Of a stretch of 64,000 nt of DNA, positions 51,371-61,005 are shown in pieces. The notes beneath the pieces are model-generated. The model saw only the letters and a program-made list of their open reading frames with translations, was not told the origin of the DNA and ran no database searches. Source of the stretch: HTCC2207 sp002685195 (GTDB lineage: Bacteria; Pseudomonadota; Gammaproteobacteria; Pseudomonadales; Porticoccaceae); NCBI GenBank assembly GCA_051201675.1, contig CP179212.1, positions 372,001 to 436,000 on the forward strand, written 5' to 3'. A program made the translations under genes and the position numbers. Each line of letters begins with the position of its first letter. Position 1 is the first letter of the stretch.

Positions 51371-52506
51371 AGCTGTGTCCTTATTCGTTTTGGCTCTGTA
51401 CTTATCGCCATCAGCATACCAAATCCGATGAACAGAGTTAAGATTGCTGTGCCGCCATAACTAATCATTGGTAAGGGGGCACCAACTACTGGGAGTATTC
51501 CTGATACCATTCCCATATTGACAAAAATATAGAAAAAAAACACAAGCCCGAAACTGCCTGCTAGTAACCTCCCAAACTGAGATTGCGCATTTGTGGCAAT
51601 AATTATACATCTTCCGATCACCAGCAAATATAAAGTGAAGAGAGTGAGAACACCAATCAAACCAAATTCTTCGGCAAGTACCGCTATGATAAAGTCGGTA
51701 TGACTTTCGGGAAGAAAATTTAGCTGGGACTGGGTTCCCTCGGTCCAACCTTTACCACTAATCCCACCTGACCCAATAGCCGTTTTGGATTGCACGATAT
51801 TCCAGCCTGCTCCCAATTTATCATCCTCTGGAGATAGCAAGGTAAGTACTCGCTGCTTTTGGTAGTCGCGGAGTACAAAAATCCACATCATTGGCACCGC
51901 TGCCAGAGCTAACAAGGTAGACCCAATTAAATATCGCTTTCTTAAGCCTGCTAAAAATAAGACTAAAAAGCCTGATACAAAAACCAAAATACCTGTGCCT
52001 AAATCAGGTTGCTGGACGATCAGGAGCGTTGGCAATATGACCATAAAAGCAGACCAAAACACATGTTTAGCCGTGGGTGGAACAAAGCGTTTGCCCAGGT
52101 AGGCTGATATCATCAGTGGCACACAAACCTTCATAAATTCTGCAGGTTGAAGTCGAGTAAAACCAATATCGAGCCAACGCTGAGCTCCCTTGGCTCCCAC
52201 ACCAAAGATCAAAACTGCGGCTAGTGAAACTAAACCAATTCCATAAAATACAAAGGCCCATCTCTCCCAAGACCTAGCAGGAAATTGCGCGACTAAGAGC
52301 ATTAAAATAAAACCAGTAACCATAAAAATAAATTGCCGTTTGACATAAAAAAGATCTTGGCCACCAGCGCTGTAGAGAACAATTAAACCAAATGCGCACA
52401 GCATCAACAGTAAAACAAATAAAATTAAATCGATATTCATCACACGGTTGATTATTCGATCGCCGCCAGGACTCTGAAATCTGCGAACAAAATCGTTACT
52501 CTGCAT
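51367..52506 (-). CDS. rodA: Rod-shape peptidoglycan glycosyltransferase RodA
   Basis: RodA is the SEDS-family glycan polymerase of the elongation machinery, working with PBP2. The 379-residue protein has about ten membrane helices. AQRWLDIGFTRLQPAEFMKVC, QQPDLGTGILVF, LLSPEDDKLGAGWNIVQSKTAIGSGGISGKG and FLPESHTDFIIAVLAEEFG (with the catalytic aspartate region) are diagnostic. Its start lies 11 bases inside the end of mrdA, so the pair is translationally coupled. Confidence 0.96.
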   Translation of the reverse strand: MQSNDFVRRFQSPGGDRIINRVMNIDLILFVLLLMLCAFGLIVLYSAGGQDLFYVKRQFIFMVTGFILMLLVAQFPARSWERWAFVFYGIGLVSLAAVLIFGVGAKGAQRWLDIGFTRLQPAEFMKVCVPLMISAYLGKRFVPPTAKHVFWSAFMVILPTLLIVQQPDLGTGILVFVSGFLVLFLAGLRKRYLIGSTLLALAAVPMMWIFVLRDYQKQRVLTLLSPEDDKLGAGWNIVQSKTAIGSGGISGKGWTEGTQSQLNFLPESHTDFIIAVLAEEFGLIGVLTLFTLYLLVIGRCIIIATNAQSQFGRLLAGSFGLVFFFYIFVNMGMVSGILPVVGAPLPMISYGGTAILTLFIGFGMLMAISTEPKRIRTQL

Positions 52507-54406
52507 AAGCGAGGTACCCTTGTTCAGTCTTTTCAGCTTTGGATTTGGAGATCAGCTCTTTTCCCCTGTCTTGTCTGTTTGACATGTAGGCATCTAAAAC
52601 TTTTCTAGCAATGGGTGCAGCTACTGAACTGCCGTGCTCTCCATTTTCAACGATCAGGCCAATTGCAATTTCCGGATTTTCAGCGGGAGCGAAGGCAATA
52701 AATAACGCATGGTCCCACTGACGCTTACTGAGTTTTGACTTATCGTAATCCTCATCAGCATTAATGCTAACAACCTGCGCAGTACCTGTTTTGCCAGCTA
52801 TTTGGTATAAAAGTCCAGAGCTAATTGATTTAGCTGTACCTCTTGAGGAATGAACAACGTCTTTCATCGCGCCATGGACATAGGTCCAATTTTCTTCATC
52901 AATTTTAGAGTCACTAGGAAGAAAGATCGTTGGCTGTGCTTCATTGTTAATGGACTTTACAATCTGTGGTTGAACGATATTACCCTTAGATGCAATACGT
53001 GATGCCATAACTGCCAGCTGTAGAGGCGTAGTGAGCATAAATCCCTGCCCGATGCTCATGTTTATTGTATCCCCGTTATACCAGGCAGCATTGCGGCTTT
53101 CTTTCTTCCACTTTCTAGTTGGCATGATTCCGGAAGCTTCGCCAGGTAAATCAATTCCAGTTTTAGCACCGAGGCCAAAGATTGCACTTTGTGAAGAAAG
53201 GGCATCGATGCCTGTTTTAATACCCATTTTATAAAAGAAAACATCACAAGATTCTATAATAGCTTCCGCTAGATCAACGTCACTGCCGTGGCCTCCACGT
53301 TTTGAATTATGATCGCGCCATGGGCGTTCTATACCCTCCATAATAAAAAATCCCGGATCTTCAATTTTGGTATCGGTTGTAATATTTTTGTTGGTTAGAC
53401 CAATAAGTCCGAACAAGGGTTTTACTGTGGATCCCGGGGGATACTGTCCACGAATAGCCCTATTAAATAGGGGTTTGTCAGTCGAATTCACCAAAAGATC
53501 GTAATTCTTTTGACTAATACCTGATACAAATAAATTAGGATCATAACTTGGGGCACTCACCATGGCTAAGATGCCACCATTTTTGATATCCATCGCGATT
53601 AATGCACCACGTTCCCCATCAAAAGCATCGTAAGAAATTTGTTGTAGTCTGCTATCTAAATGCAGTACCAGGTCATTGCCTGCATTAGGGTCGGCTTGAT
53701 CAAGAACCCTCATCACTCGCCCTTTGGCATTTGTTTCTACATGCTCGCTGCCAACCTCTCCTAAAAGATTTTGCTCATAAAATTTTTCTAGTCCAACTTT
53801 GCCGATAGAGTCTGTGCCGCTGTATTTGATGGAGTCAATTGCCCGAAGTTCTCGCTCATTAATTCGGCCGACATACCCAACTACATGAGCAAAAAGCTCT
53901 CCCTTAGGGTATGACCGAGTTAATCTTGCGCTAACTTTTACGCCCTCCAAAAGATATTCGTTGACTGCCAATATAGCCTGTTCTTCTGCACTCAAATTGA
54001 ATTTAAGAGGAGTCTGTTCAAAAGGTCTTCTGCGCTCTAGCCGCTTATAAAAACGCTTTATGTCAGCATCAGAGAGTTGAATAAGTGAACCAATTTTTGT
54101 GATCAAACTGTTTAAGTCTTTGGTACGTTCTCGAATAATGGTCAAATTAGATGCTGGACGGTTATCGGCCAAAATTTCCCCATTTCGATCATAGATTACA
54201 CCCCTGGCTGGGGGTACGGGTCTTATATGCACACGATTATTGTCAGAATTAGTGACGAAGTCTTGGTGCTGCGTCACTTGGAGATCGGCATATCTAGCTA
54301 ATAGAACTAAAGCCATTGCCAACACAAAGAAACTAGCGATTACTATTCTACCGACAAAAATATTTCGCTCTCGAGTAGGATCTGAAAACGCTGCTTCATG
54401 CTCCAT
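52496..54406 (-). CDS. mrdA: Penicillin-binding protein 2 (elongation transpeptidase)
   Basis: PBP2 cross-links peptidoglycan during cell elongation. The 636-residue protein has a cytoplasmic tail, one membrane helix (about 20-42), a pedestal domain with PARGVIYDRNGEILADN, and a transpeptidase domain with S326 in PPGSTVKPL, the SCD motif (IIESCDVFFYKMG) and KTG in IAGKTGTAQVV. Length is typical of MrdA. It lies between rlmH (18 bases upstream) and rodA. ATG 54406 is a clear start. Confidence 0.96.
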   Translation of the reverse strand: MEHEAAFSDPTRERNIFVGRIVIASFFVLAMALVLLARYADLQVTQHQDFVTNSDNNRVHIRPVPPARGVIYDRNGEILADNRPASNLTIIRERTKDLNSLITKIGSLIQLSDADIKRFYKRLERRRPFEQTPLKFNLSAEEQAILAVNEYLLEGVKVSARLTRSYPKGELFAHVVGYVGRINERELRAIDSIKYSGTDSIGKVGLEKFYEQNLLGEVGSEHVETNAKGRVMRVLDQADPNAGNDLVLHLDSRLQQISYDAFDGERGALIAMDIKNGGILAMVSAPSYDPNLFVSGISQKNYDLLVNSTDKPLFNRAIRGQYPPGSTVKPLFGLIGLTNKNITTDTKIEDPGFFIMEGIERPWRDHNSKRGGHGSDVDLAEAIIESCDVFFYKMGIKTGIDALSSQSAIFGLGAKTGIDLPGEASGIMPTRKWKKESRNAAWYNGDTINMSIGQGFMLTTPLQLAVMASRIASKGNIVQPQIVKSINNEAQPTIFLPSDSKIDEENWTYVHGAMKDVVHSSRGTAKSISSGLLYQIAGKTGTAQVVSINADEDYDKSKLSKRQWDHALFIAFAPAENPEIAIGLIVENGEHGSSVAAPIARKVLDAYMSNRQDRGKELISKSKAEKTEQGYLAYAE

Positions 54407-54424
54407 GTTTTTATATCAACTCCT

Positions 54425-54895
54425 TTATTGACGATGATATGGGTGGTTAGTTGTAATAGTCCATGCTCTGTAAAGTTGTTCCATAAGAATGATGCGCACT
54501 AACGGGTGAGGCATAGTTAAATCTGATAGAGACCAACGCATGTCAGCTCTTTTTATACAGTCAGAGGAGAGGCCATCAGGTCCTCCAATTAAAAAGCTAA
54601 CGTTCCTGCCCTCCATTTGCCACGCCATTAAACTTGTAGCCAGTTTTTTTGTACTCATGCCTTTACCAATAACATCCAGGGCAACTACGTAGTCTTTCTC
54701 TCCAACCGCCTTTAGTATCGCGACCCCTTCGGCTTCTATAGCTTTTTTTGGCGACTGGCTCTTGCCGCGAGAACCAAGAGGAATTTCAACACTCTGAACC
54801 CGCAACTCTGGGGGCATTCGTTTGTTGTATTCTTCCCAACCAGACTCTACCCATTCAGGCATTCGTGTACCGACTGTTAGCACACGAATCTTCAA
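54425..54895 (-). CDS. rlmH: 23S rRNA (pseudouridine1915-N3)-methyltransferase
   Basis: RlmH methylates pseudouridine 1915 in helix 69 of 23S rRNA on assembled ribosomes. This SPOUT enzyme of 156 residues has MKIRVLTVGTRMPEWVESGW, VSFLIGGPDGLSSDCIKRAD, SLSDLTMPHPLVRIILMEQL and the ending NHPYHRQ. It follows rsfS with one base between, forming the standard nadD-rsfS-rlmH-mrdA series. Confidence 0.96.
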   Translation of the reverse strand: MKIRVLTVGTRMPEWVESGWEEYNKRMPPELRVQSVEIPLGSRGKSQSPKKAIEAEGVAILKAVGEKDYVVALDVIGKGMSTKKLATSLMAWQMEGRNVSFLIGGPDGLSSDCIKRADMRWSLSDLTMPHPLVRIILMEQLYRAWTITTNHPYHRQ

Positions 54896-54896
54896 T

Positions 54897-55286
54897 TTAG
54901 TCTTGGTCCGAGGCGTTTATATCATGCATGGTAGTATCAGAATCGGCACTGATTGGCCGATCGTCCGGCCGCAGTGACCACAGCTTCTCAAGGTCATAGA
55001 ATACGCGAGTAGCCGGCAGCATAATGTGAACAATCACGTCACCAAAGTCGACTAAAATCCATTCAGAGACGTCGTCACCTTCAATACCGATTAGATCAAA
55101 CCCAGCCTTCTTAGCATCGACGACCACGTTGTTGGCTAAAGATTTGACTTGACGGTTTGAGTTGCCACTGGCGACCACCATAGTGTCCATAACGCCTGTT
55201 AGTTCTTTAACATCAATGCTAACGATATCTTGCGCTTTAACGTCTTCAAGGGCATTGATGATGATTTCATGTAGATTATTTTTCAT
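54897..55286 (-). CDS. rsfS: Ribosomal silencing factor RsfS
   Basis: RsfS binds L14 and blocks subunit joining when nutrients are short. The 129-residue product contains VVASGNSNRQVKSLANNVV, EGDDVSEWILVDFGDVIVHIM and FYDLEKLW, the RsfS/DUF143 signature. A C-terminal extension of about 20 acidic residues follows. It is nine bases after nadD and one base before rlmH. Confidence 0.95.
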   Translation of the reverse strand: MKNNLHEIIINALEDVKAQDIVSIDVKELTGVMDTMVVASGNSNRQVKSLANNVVVDAKKAGFDLIGIEGDDVSEWILVDFGDVIVHIMLPATRVFYDLEKLWSLRPDDRPISADSDTTMHDINASDQD

Positions 55287-55295
55287 GGTTTGTAA

Positions 55296-55931
55296 TTACT
55301 CGTAAAGGCGATGTTGTTGGATATAGTTTACTACGGGTTCCGGTGTCATATAGCGAATACTACTTCCTTGCTTTATTTTATCTCGAATAGTTGTCGATGA
55401 AATGGCCAACATAGTGAGATCACAGAAATAAATATACCCACTGGGGCACTTTTTAATTTCATTTAGATTGTCGCTCTCGTGCTGGGCAATCCACTCGCAG
55501 AGCGGGCCCTGTTTTGGGGCGGAAAATCCCGGGCGCGATGAGACAGCAATATGACAAAAACTCAATAGTTCTTTCCAATGGCGCCAAGTGTTAATAGTTG
55601 CTAAGGCATCCATTCCTACGCATAAGAAAAGTGGAGTTGATGATCCTAGCTTTTCCCGCATAAAAGTCACAGTATCTATACTGTAGCTTGGCGCAGGACG
55701 CTGTAGTTCAATATCTTCAACAGACAAAATTGAGTTATTAACGCCAATACCCAACTCCAACATGTCTAGTCGCTGATGGGCGGAAACCTCGGTGTCATCC
55801 CGATGAGGGGGAAACCCGCAAGGCATCATTCTTAACTCGTTCACAGGAAGTAGTTCTGCTAGCTCACTGGCAATGCGCAAGTGGCCATTGTGCACAGGAT
55901 CGAATGTTCCACCAAATAGAGCGACTGACAT
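55296..55931 (-). CDS. nadD: Nicotinate-nucleotide adenylyltransferase
   Basis: NadD joins ATP and nicotinate mononucleotide in NAD synthesis. The nucleotidyltransferase HxGH motif is H14-NGH in ALFGGTFDPVHNGHLRIA, and the ISSTTIRDKI motif is near the C-terminus. FLCVGMDALATINTWRHW is the substrate-site segment. ATG 55931 is the start, because it follows the proA stop by one base; an in-frame ATG at 55955 would overlap proA and lacks homology. Length is 211. Confidence 0.95.
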   Translation of the reverse strand: MSVALFGGTFDPVHNGHLRIASELAELLPVNELRMMPCGFPPHRDDTEVSAHQRLDMLELGIGVNNSILSVEDIELQRPAPSYSIDTVTFMREKLGSSTPLFLCVGMDALATINTWRHWKELLSFCHIAVSSRPGFSAPKQGPLCEWIAQHESDNLNEIKKCPSGYIYFCDLTMLAISSTTIRDKIKQGSSIRYMTPEPVVNYIQQHRLYE

Positions 55932-55932
55932 C

Positions 55933-57213
55933 TTATTCTCTAACCTGCCCATCACCGAAGACTACCCATTTTTGACTGGTGAGTCCCGTGAGGCCTACTG
56001 GGCCTCGAGCATGGATTTTATCTGTAGAAATACCAATTTCTGCTCCCAGCCCATATTCAAATCCATCGGCAAACCGAGTCGAGGCATTAATCATGACAGA
56101 GCTTGAGTCGACTTCAGTGATAAAGCGACGGCCATTCTCTTCTTTTTCGGTAACAATAGACTCTGTATGTTTAGAACTATAATGATTGATGTGATCAATA
56201 GCCTCATCAATTCCACTGACAACTTTCACCGATAAAATAGGAGCCAAGAATTCTTCACTCCAGTCTTGCTCGGTGGCTTGATTCATTGATGTGACTATTT
56301 TTTGAGCCTTACCACAGCCCCTGAGCTCAACCCCTGCAGCAAAAAAAGCAGATGCTAGGCTGGGAAGAAGGCTTGAGGCAACAGACTCAGCGATCAGAAG
56401 TGACTCCATCGCATTGCATACTCCATAGCGGTGGGTTTTTGCATTTATTGCAATACTCACCGCTTTGGCATGGTCTGCATAATCATCAATATAGACATGG
56501 CAGTTACCATCTAAATGTTTAATTAGAGGTACTTTGGCATCATTTATCAGCCGCTCAATGAGTCCTTTTCCTCCCCGAGGAATAATCACATCAACATAAT
56601 CAGTCATGGTAATTAATTCGCCAACCACTGACCGATCAGTGATCTTGATTATCTGTACGGCAGTTTCAGGAAGACCACAGCGGGCTAAGCCTTCACTAAT
56701 ACAATTAGCAATAGCTTGGTTCGATAAAATAGCCTCGCTGCCACCTCTCAGAATAGTTGCATTACCTGATTTTAGGCACAGGCAAGCGGCATCAATAGTC
56801 ACATTCGGCCGTGACTCATAAATAATTCCGATAACACCAAGAGGCACGCGCATTTTACCCAGCTTAATTCCGCTAGGTCTTAATTCTAAGTCGGTAATAT
56901 CCCCAATTAGATCAGGCATGGCCGCCACTTGGCGGACGCCCTCAATCATCGCGTCAATGCGCTCATCATTAAGTTCGAGGCGCTCCAAAAGAGCAGCCTC
57001 AAGATTATTTTTACGCGCGTTGTTCATATCGGCATTATTAGCGGCTAACAGATCTCTGCGGTTGCCATCGAGCGCTGACGCTATGTTTAGCAAGGCGTCA
57101 TTTTTTAAACTCGTCGATGCTCTGGCCAGAACTCTCGACGATTTAAGAGCGGCAACACCGATACTATCCATGTGAGATTTTATGTCTAATTTTTCCAATG
57201 TTTTTAACGCCAA
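55933..57213 (-). CDS. proA: Gamma-glutamyl phosphate reductase
   Basis: ProA reduces gamma-glutamyl phosphate to glutamate semialdehyde in proline synthesis. The 426-residue aldehyde-dehydrogenase-fold protein shows LGVIGIIYESRPNVTIDAA, CLKSGNATILRGGSEA, IIPRGGKGLI, the catalytic cysteine in THRYGVCNAMESLLI, and INASTRFADGFEYGLGAEIGIST. It is the first gene of the minus-strand cluster that runs down to lipA and is divergent from the sirtuin gene. Confidence 0.96.
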   Translation of the reverse strand: MALKTLEKLDIKSHMDSIGVAALKSSRVLARASTSLKNDALLNIASALDGNRRDLLAANNADMNNARKNNLEAALLERLELNDERIDAMIEGVRQVAAMPDLIGDITDLELRPSGIKLGKMRVPLGVIGIIYESRPNVTIDAACLCLKSGNATILRGGSEAILSNQAIANCISEGLARCGLPETAVQIIKITDRSVVGELITMTDYVDVIIPRGGKGLIERLINDAKVPLIKHLDGNCHVYIDDYADHAKAVSIAINAKTHRYGVCNAMESLLIAESVASSLLPSLASAFFAAGVELRGCGKAQKIVTSMNQATEQDWSEEFLAPILSVKVVSGIDEAIDHINHYSSKHTESIVTEKEENGRRFITEVDSSSVMINASTRFADGFEYGLGAEIGISTDKIHARGPVGLTGLTSQKWVVFGDGQVRE

Positions 57214-57366
57214 TACCTGAGGTACACTAAGGTTAGTAGTTTTTCGCCATTATACGGCTAGCCTTGTCATAATTCACAACTTTGCGGTTAAACCTGCAAA
57301 ATTTAGGGTTATGGCATCAAGTAACTGCCGTTTTTTTGGTTATAGCATCTATTTGAGGAACCTGAA

Positions 57367-58179
57367 GTGTTAAATGTGATAGCTAAACTTATTCAGAACA
57401 AGCAATGGTTGGTGGTTACGGGCGCTGGCGTCAGTGCTGATTCTGGTGTTCCTACTTATCGCGATGACAAAGGTATTTGGCAGCGTAAACCGCCTGTAAA
57501 GCATCAAGAATTTGTTCAGCAACATAATGCAAGACAGCGATTTTGGTCACGCAACATGGTCGGCTGGCGTTTTATGAGCCAAGCAATACCTAATGAATCA
57601 CACAGTGTATTAGCAGAGTTAGAAAAGTTGGGACATATTCGTTGTTTAGTCACGCAAAATGTTGATGGTTTGCATCAGAGAGCGGGGAGTCAGCATGTGA
57701 TTGATCTTCACGGACGGGTCGATACTGTCTCCTGTATATCATGTCATTTGAAATTTCCGCGTAGTCCTTTGCAAAGGTGGCTGGAGCAGAACAACCCAGA
57801 TTTTGCCTCGCTAACGGGGACCATAGCTCCTGATGGCGATGCAGATATAGATGAACTCGATTATTCATCGATGAAGGTACCTGACTGCGAGTATTGCGGA
57901 GGAATCCTCAAGCCCGATGCGGTTTTTTTTGGAGACTCAATACCCAAACAAAGAGTTGCAGATGCTGAAGCAGAAATGCTTGGAGCTTCGGGGTTACTAA
58001 TTGTAGGTTCTTCTCTGAGCACCTATTCAGGATATCGATTTTGTCTTTGGGCCAAACAACAAAGTAAGCCGATTGTTATTATCAATCAAGGCGAGACCCG
58101 AGCCGATGAGATAGCCTGTGAACGCACAAATCAGAACTGCTCAAGTGTCCTTCAGGTATGGTTAAATCAGGTTAGTTAA
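57367..58179 (+). CDS. Sir2-family NAD-dependent protein deacylase
   Basis: Sirtuins remove acyl groups from lysines using NAD, or transfer ADP-ribose. The NAD-binding motif is GAGVSADSGVPTYRD (19-33), followed by TQNVDGLH (96-103), catalytic H115 in DLHGRV, and a zinc site C123-C126 and C174-C177. PDAVFFGD and GSSLSTYSGYRFCLWA complete the fold. Length (270) and motif wording resemble the SIRT4-like class II group more than E. coli CobB. GTG 57367 is the start. Targets are unknown. Its stop overlaps the convergent hemH stop by four bases. Confidence 0.9.
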   Translation: MLNVIAKLIQNKQWLVVTGAGVSADSGVPTYRDDKGIWQRKPPVKHQEFVQQHNARQRFWSRNMVGWRFMSQAIPNESHSVLAELEKLGHIRCLVTQNVDGLHQRAGSQHVIDLHGRVDTVSCISCHLKFPRSPLQRWLEQNNPDFASLTGTIAPDGDADIDELDYSSMKVPDCEYCGGILKPDAVFFGDSIPKQRVADAEAEMLGASGLLIVGSSLSTYSGYRFCLWAKQQSKPIVIINQGETRADEIACERTNQNCSSVLQVWLNQVS

Positions 58180-59195
58180 TTGGCCAAGTATTTGCCAACT
58201 ATGCTCGCTAGAGCTTCAATATGCTCAGGATCATCGTTAAGACAGGGAATGTAATGGAACTGCTCCCCACCTGCATGCAAAAAACTCTCACGTGCTTCCA
58301 TGTTGATTTCTTCGATGGTCTCTAGACAGTCTGAAGAAAAGCCCGGGCACATAATGGCCACATGTTTTATCCCGTCTTCAGGCATGGCCTCAAGAGTTTT
58401 GTCGGTATAGGGTTGAAGCCAAGGTTCGCGGCCGAAACGAGACTGAAACGTGGTCATGACTTTCTCTTTGTCCAAACCCATTTTTTCTACGATCAGTCGA
58501 GTGGTCTGGTGGCATAGACAGTGGTAAGGGTCGCCCTTTTTTAAATAGCTCTGTGGTGTGCCATGGTAGGACATCACCAGTTTATCAGGCTGACCGTGGG
58601 CTTCTATGTGGCGTTTAATAGAAGCGCAAAGCGCATCCAAAAATGCCTCTGACTGGTGATACCCGCCCACAAAATTAAGCTGCGGAACCCAGCGAGTCTT
58701 TTTAAAAACATCGGCAACGGCATCAAACGTAGAGCCTGTTGTGGCCCCGGAGTATTGAGGATACAGAGGGAGAATCGTAATCTCTCGCACGTTCTGCTCA
58801 GTAAGGTCATTAATCGCAGATTCAATAGAAGGGTTGCCATAACGCATTCCCAGTACAACCGGAATGTCACTATCATACCTCTCATCTAAGAGCTTCTTAA
58901 CTCCATTAACTTGAGCTTGGCTGTGAACCAGCAATGGAGAGCCGCCTTCTGTCCAAACACTTTTATAAAGTTTGGCAGACCGGCGAGGCCGTATTCTTAG
59001 AATAATTAAGTTAAGAATTAGCCACCAAATCAAACGAGGCACTTCAACCACTCTAGGATCACTGAGGAACTGCTTTAAGTAGCGCCTAAGTTCCGAGGTT
59101 CTAGGTGCATCAGGTGTACCTAGGTTACACAGAAGAACACCACGACGTGGTGAAGCGCCCTTGTGGTCATAATCTGTCTGGCCTTGGTACTTCAA
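58176..59195 (-). CDS. hemH: Ferrochelatase
   Basis: HemH inserts Fe2+ into protoporphyrin IX, the final heme step. GVLLCNLGTPDAP, LKQFLSDPRVVEVPRLIWWLIL, VVLGMRYGNPSI, ILPLYPQYSGATTGSTFD, MSYHGTPQSYLKKGDPY (with the metal-binding histidine) and FQSRFGREPWLQPYTDKTLE are signatures. Length is 339. The early heme genes hemC/hemD are elsewhere in this window, so the pathway is not one operon. Confidence 0.96.
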   Translation of the reverse strand: MKYQGQTDYDHKGASPRRGVLLCNLGTPDAPRTSELRRYLKQFLSDPRVVEVPRLIWWLILNLIILRIRPRRSAKLYKSVWTEGGSPLLVHSQAQVNGVKKLLDERYDSDIPVVLGMRYGNPSIESAINDLTEQNVREITILPLYPQYSGATTGSTFDAVADVFKKTRWVPQLNFVGGYHQSEAFLDALCASIKRHIEAHGQPDKLVMSYHGTPQSYLKKGDPYHCLCHQTTRLIVEKMGLDKEKVMTTFQSRFGREPWLQPYTDKTLEAMPEDGIKHVAIMCPGFSSDCLETIEEINMEARESFLHAGGEQFHYIPCLNDDPEHIEALASIVGKYLAN

Positions 59196-59241
59196 TTCTT
59201 TTACTCCTCACCCTGTCTCAGCCCATCAAACTTATCATTCC

Positions 59242-59276
59242 TTGCCTACTTTTGAGGCATGGTTAGGCAATTTTTT
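59242..59276 (+). other. Terminator-like hairpin with T-run upstream of prfC
   Basis: TTGCCTA (59242-59248) pairs with TAGGCAA (59264-59270) around a 15-base loop and is followed by TTTTTT (59271-59276) on the plus strand. No plus-strand gene ends here, since hemH starts just to the left on the other strand. It may stop plus-strand readthrough. Confidence 0.35.
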
Positions 59277-59341
59277 CTGTCAGTGCCAGTATACGCGACA
59301 TTATTCCATTGGGATCGGTTTAAATAGGGTGATTTTATTAG

Positions 59342-59370
59342 CTGACCCCCGCTCGCCGCAAGGCTATAAT
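59342..59370 (+). promoter_or_regulatory. Sigma-70-like promoter for prfC
   Basis: CTGACC (59342-59347) and a perfect TATAAT (59365-59370) are separated by 17 bases, 31 bases before the prfC ATG. Predicted transcription start is near 59377, giving a short leader. Confidence 0.6.
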
Positions 59371-59401
59371 GCCCGACTTTTAATCATATACAAATTTCAT
59401 C

Positions 59402-60973
59402 ATGAGCCAATCTGTTTCAGATCGAAGAACATTTGCGATCATCTCTCACCCAGATGCAGGTAAAACGACGATCACCGAAAAGTTGTTACTTCTTGGCAAC
59501 CTTATTCAGGTAGCTGGAACGGTAAAGGGCAGAAAAAGTGATCGTCATGCTACATCCGACTGGATGGCCATGGAGAAAGAACGAGGTATCTCTGTAACCT
59601 CCTCTGTGATGCAGTTTCCTTACCACGATTGCATGGTAAACCTCCTTGATACTCCAGGTCACGAAGACTTCTCTGAAGACACCTATCGTACACTCACGGC
59701 AGTAGACTCATCTCTGATGGTGATTGATGGCGCAAAAGGGGTAGAGGCACGGACAATAAAGTTGATGGATGTTTGTCGTTTGCGAGATACACCGATACTG
59801 ACATTTGTAAACAAAATGGACCGAGACATTCGTGACCCGATTGACCTTCTCGATGAAATTGAAAGCGTTTTAAAAATTAAAGGTGCCCCCATTAATTGGC
59901 CTATTGGTATGGGGCGTGAGTTTCGAGGCGTTTATAATTTTTACACCGACACCATCCATGTCTATGTCCAGGGTAAGGGACATACATTGACCGATGATAT
60001 TCAAGTTAAAGGCCTAGAGTCCCCCGAGGCAAGAGAAGCCTTGGGTGACTATGCCGATGACGTACTTGAAGAATTGGAGCTGGTTAAAGGAGCGACAAAT
60101 CTTTTTGATATGGACGAATTTTTATCGGGCAAACTGGCACCTGTATTTTTTGGTACTGCTTTGGGTAATTTTGGTATACGTGAAATGTTAGATGATTTTG
60201 TTCGATGGGCGCCACCGCCACAGCCAAGATCTGCGGCTCAACGTGAAGTTGTTGCCGATGAAGGCAAGTTCAGTGGTTTTGTCTTTAAAATTCAAGCCAA
60301 TATGGACCCAAAGCATCGCGACCGTATTGCTTTTTTGCGGATATGTTCCGGCAAATATACTAAGGGCATGAAAATGAAGCATGTTCGCACTGGAAAAGAT
60401 GTGCGCGTATCAGATGCGTTTAGTTTTAAAGCAGGTGAGCGAATCTCGGTAGAAGAAGCTATTGCTGGCGACATTATAGGGCTACATAACCATGGCTCCA
60501 TTCAGATCGGTGACACATTTACTGAGGGAGAGACACTTAAGTTCAGTGGTATACCGCACTTTGCGCCAGAGCTATTTAAGCGTATCCGCCTAAAAGATCC
60601 ACTAAGGGCGAAACAGCTTCAAAACGGCATACGTCAGCTGTCAGAAGAGGGCAGTACTCAGGTGTTCTTCCCTTTCCGAAATAACGATATTGTGGTGGGA
60701 GCTGTTGGGCAGCTACAGTTTGACGTAGTGGCCTACCGCTTGCGCGAAGAGTATGGAGTTGAAGCGATCTATGAGCCTATCAATGTACATACTGCTCGGT
60801 GGGTGGACTCAGAGGATGTTAAAACCTTAGAGGCGTTTAGGATCAAAGCGGAAGATAATCTTGCTCTAGACGGGGGTGGTCATTTGACCTACCTTGCTCC
60901 AACCAGAGTCAACTTATCTCTGTCCGAAGAGCGGCACCCGGATATTAGATTTCGTGCTACCCGCGAACACTAA
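59402..60973 (+). CDS. prfC: Peptide chain release factor 3
   Basis: RF3 is a GTPase that recycles RF1/RF2 from the ribosome. The G domain has SHPDAGKTTI (15-24), the switch region with SDWMAMEKERGISVTSS, DTPGHEDFSEDTYR and NKMDRDIRDP. Domains II and III follow, with VVGAVGQLQFDVVAYRLREEY near the end. Length (523) matches E. coli (529). It is divergent from hemH. Confidence 0.97.
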   Translation: MSQSVSDRRTFAIISHPDAGKTTITEKLLLLGNLIQVAGTVKGRKSDRHATSDWMAMEKERGISVTSSVMQFPYHDCMVNLLDTPGHEDFSEDTYRTLTAVDSSLMVIDGAKGVEARTIKLMDVCRLRDTPILTFVNKMDRDIRDPIDLLDEIESVLKIKGAPINWPIGMGREFRGVYNFYTDTIHVYVQGKGHTLTDDIQVKGLESPEAREALGDYADDVLEELELVKGATNLFDMDEFLSGKLAPVFFGTALGNFGIREMLDDFVRWAPPPQPRSAAQREVVADEGKFSGFVFKIQANMDPKHRDRIAFLRICSGKYTKGMKMKHVRTGKDVRVSDAFSFKAGERISVEEAIAGDIIGLHNHGSIQIGDTFTEGETLKFSGIPHFAPELFKRIRLKDPLRAKQLQNGIRQLSEEGSTQVFFPFRNNDIVVGAVGQLQFDVVAYRLREEYGVEAIYEPINVHTARWVDSEDVKTLEAFRIKAEDNLALDGGGHLTYLAPTRVNLSLSEERHPDIRFRATREH

Positions 60974-61005
60974 ACAATCATCCGATCACAAGGCGGCATT
61001 AAACG

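Noticed and set aside
57281..57300. Imperfect palindrome around GGTTAAACC between proA and the sirtuin gene
   Set aside because: Symmetry is broken by an extra base in one arm and the match is short; not distinguishable from chance in an AT-rich gap.
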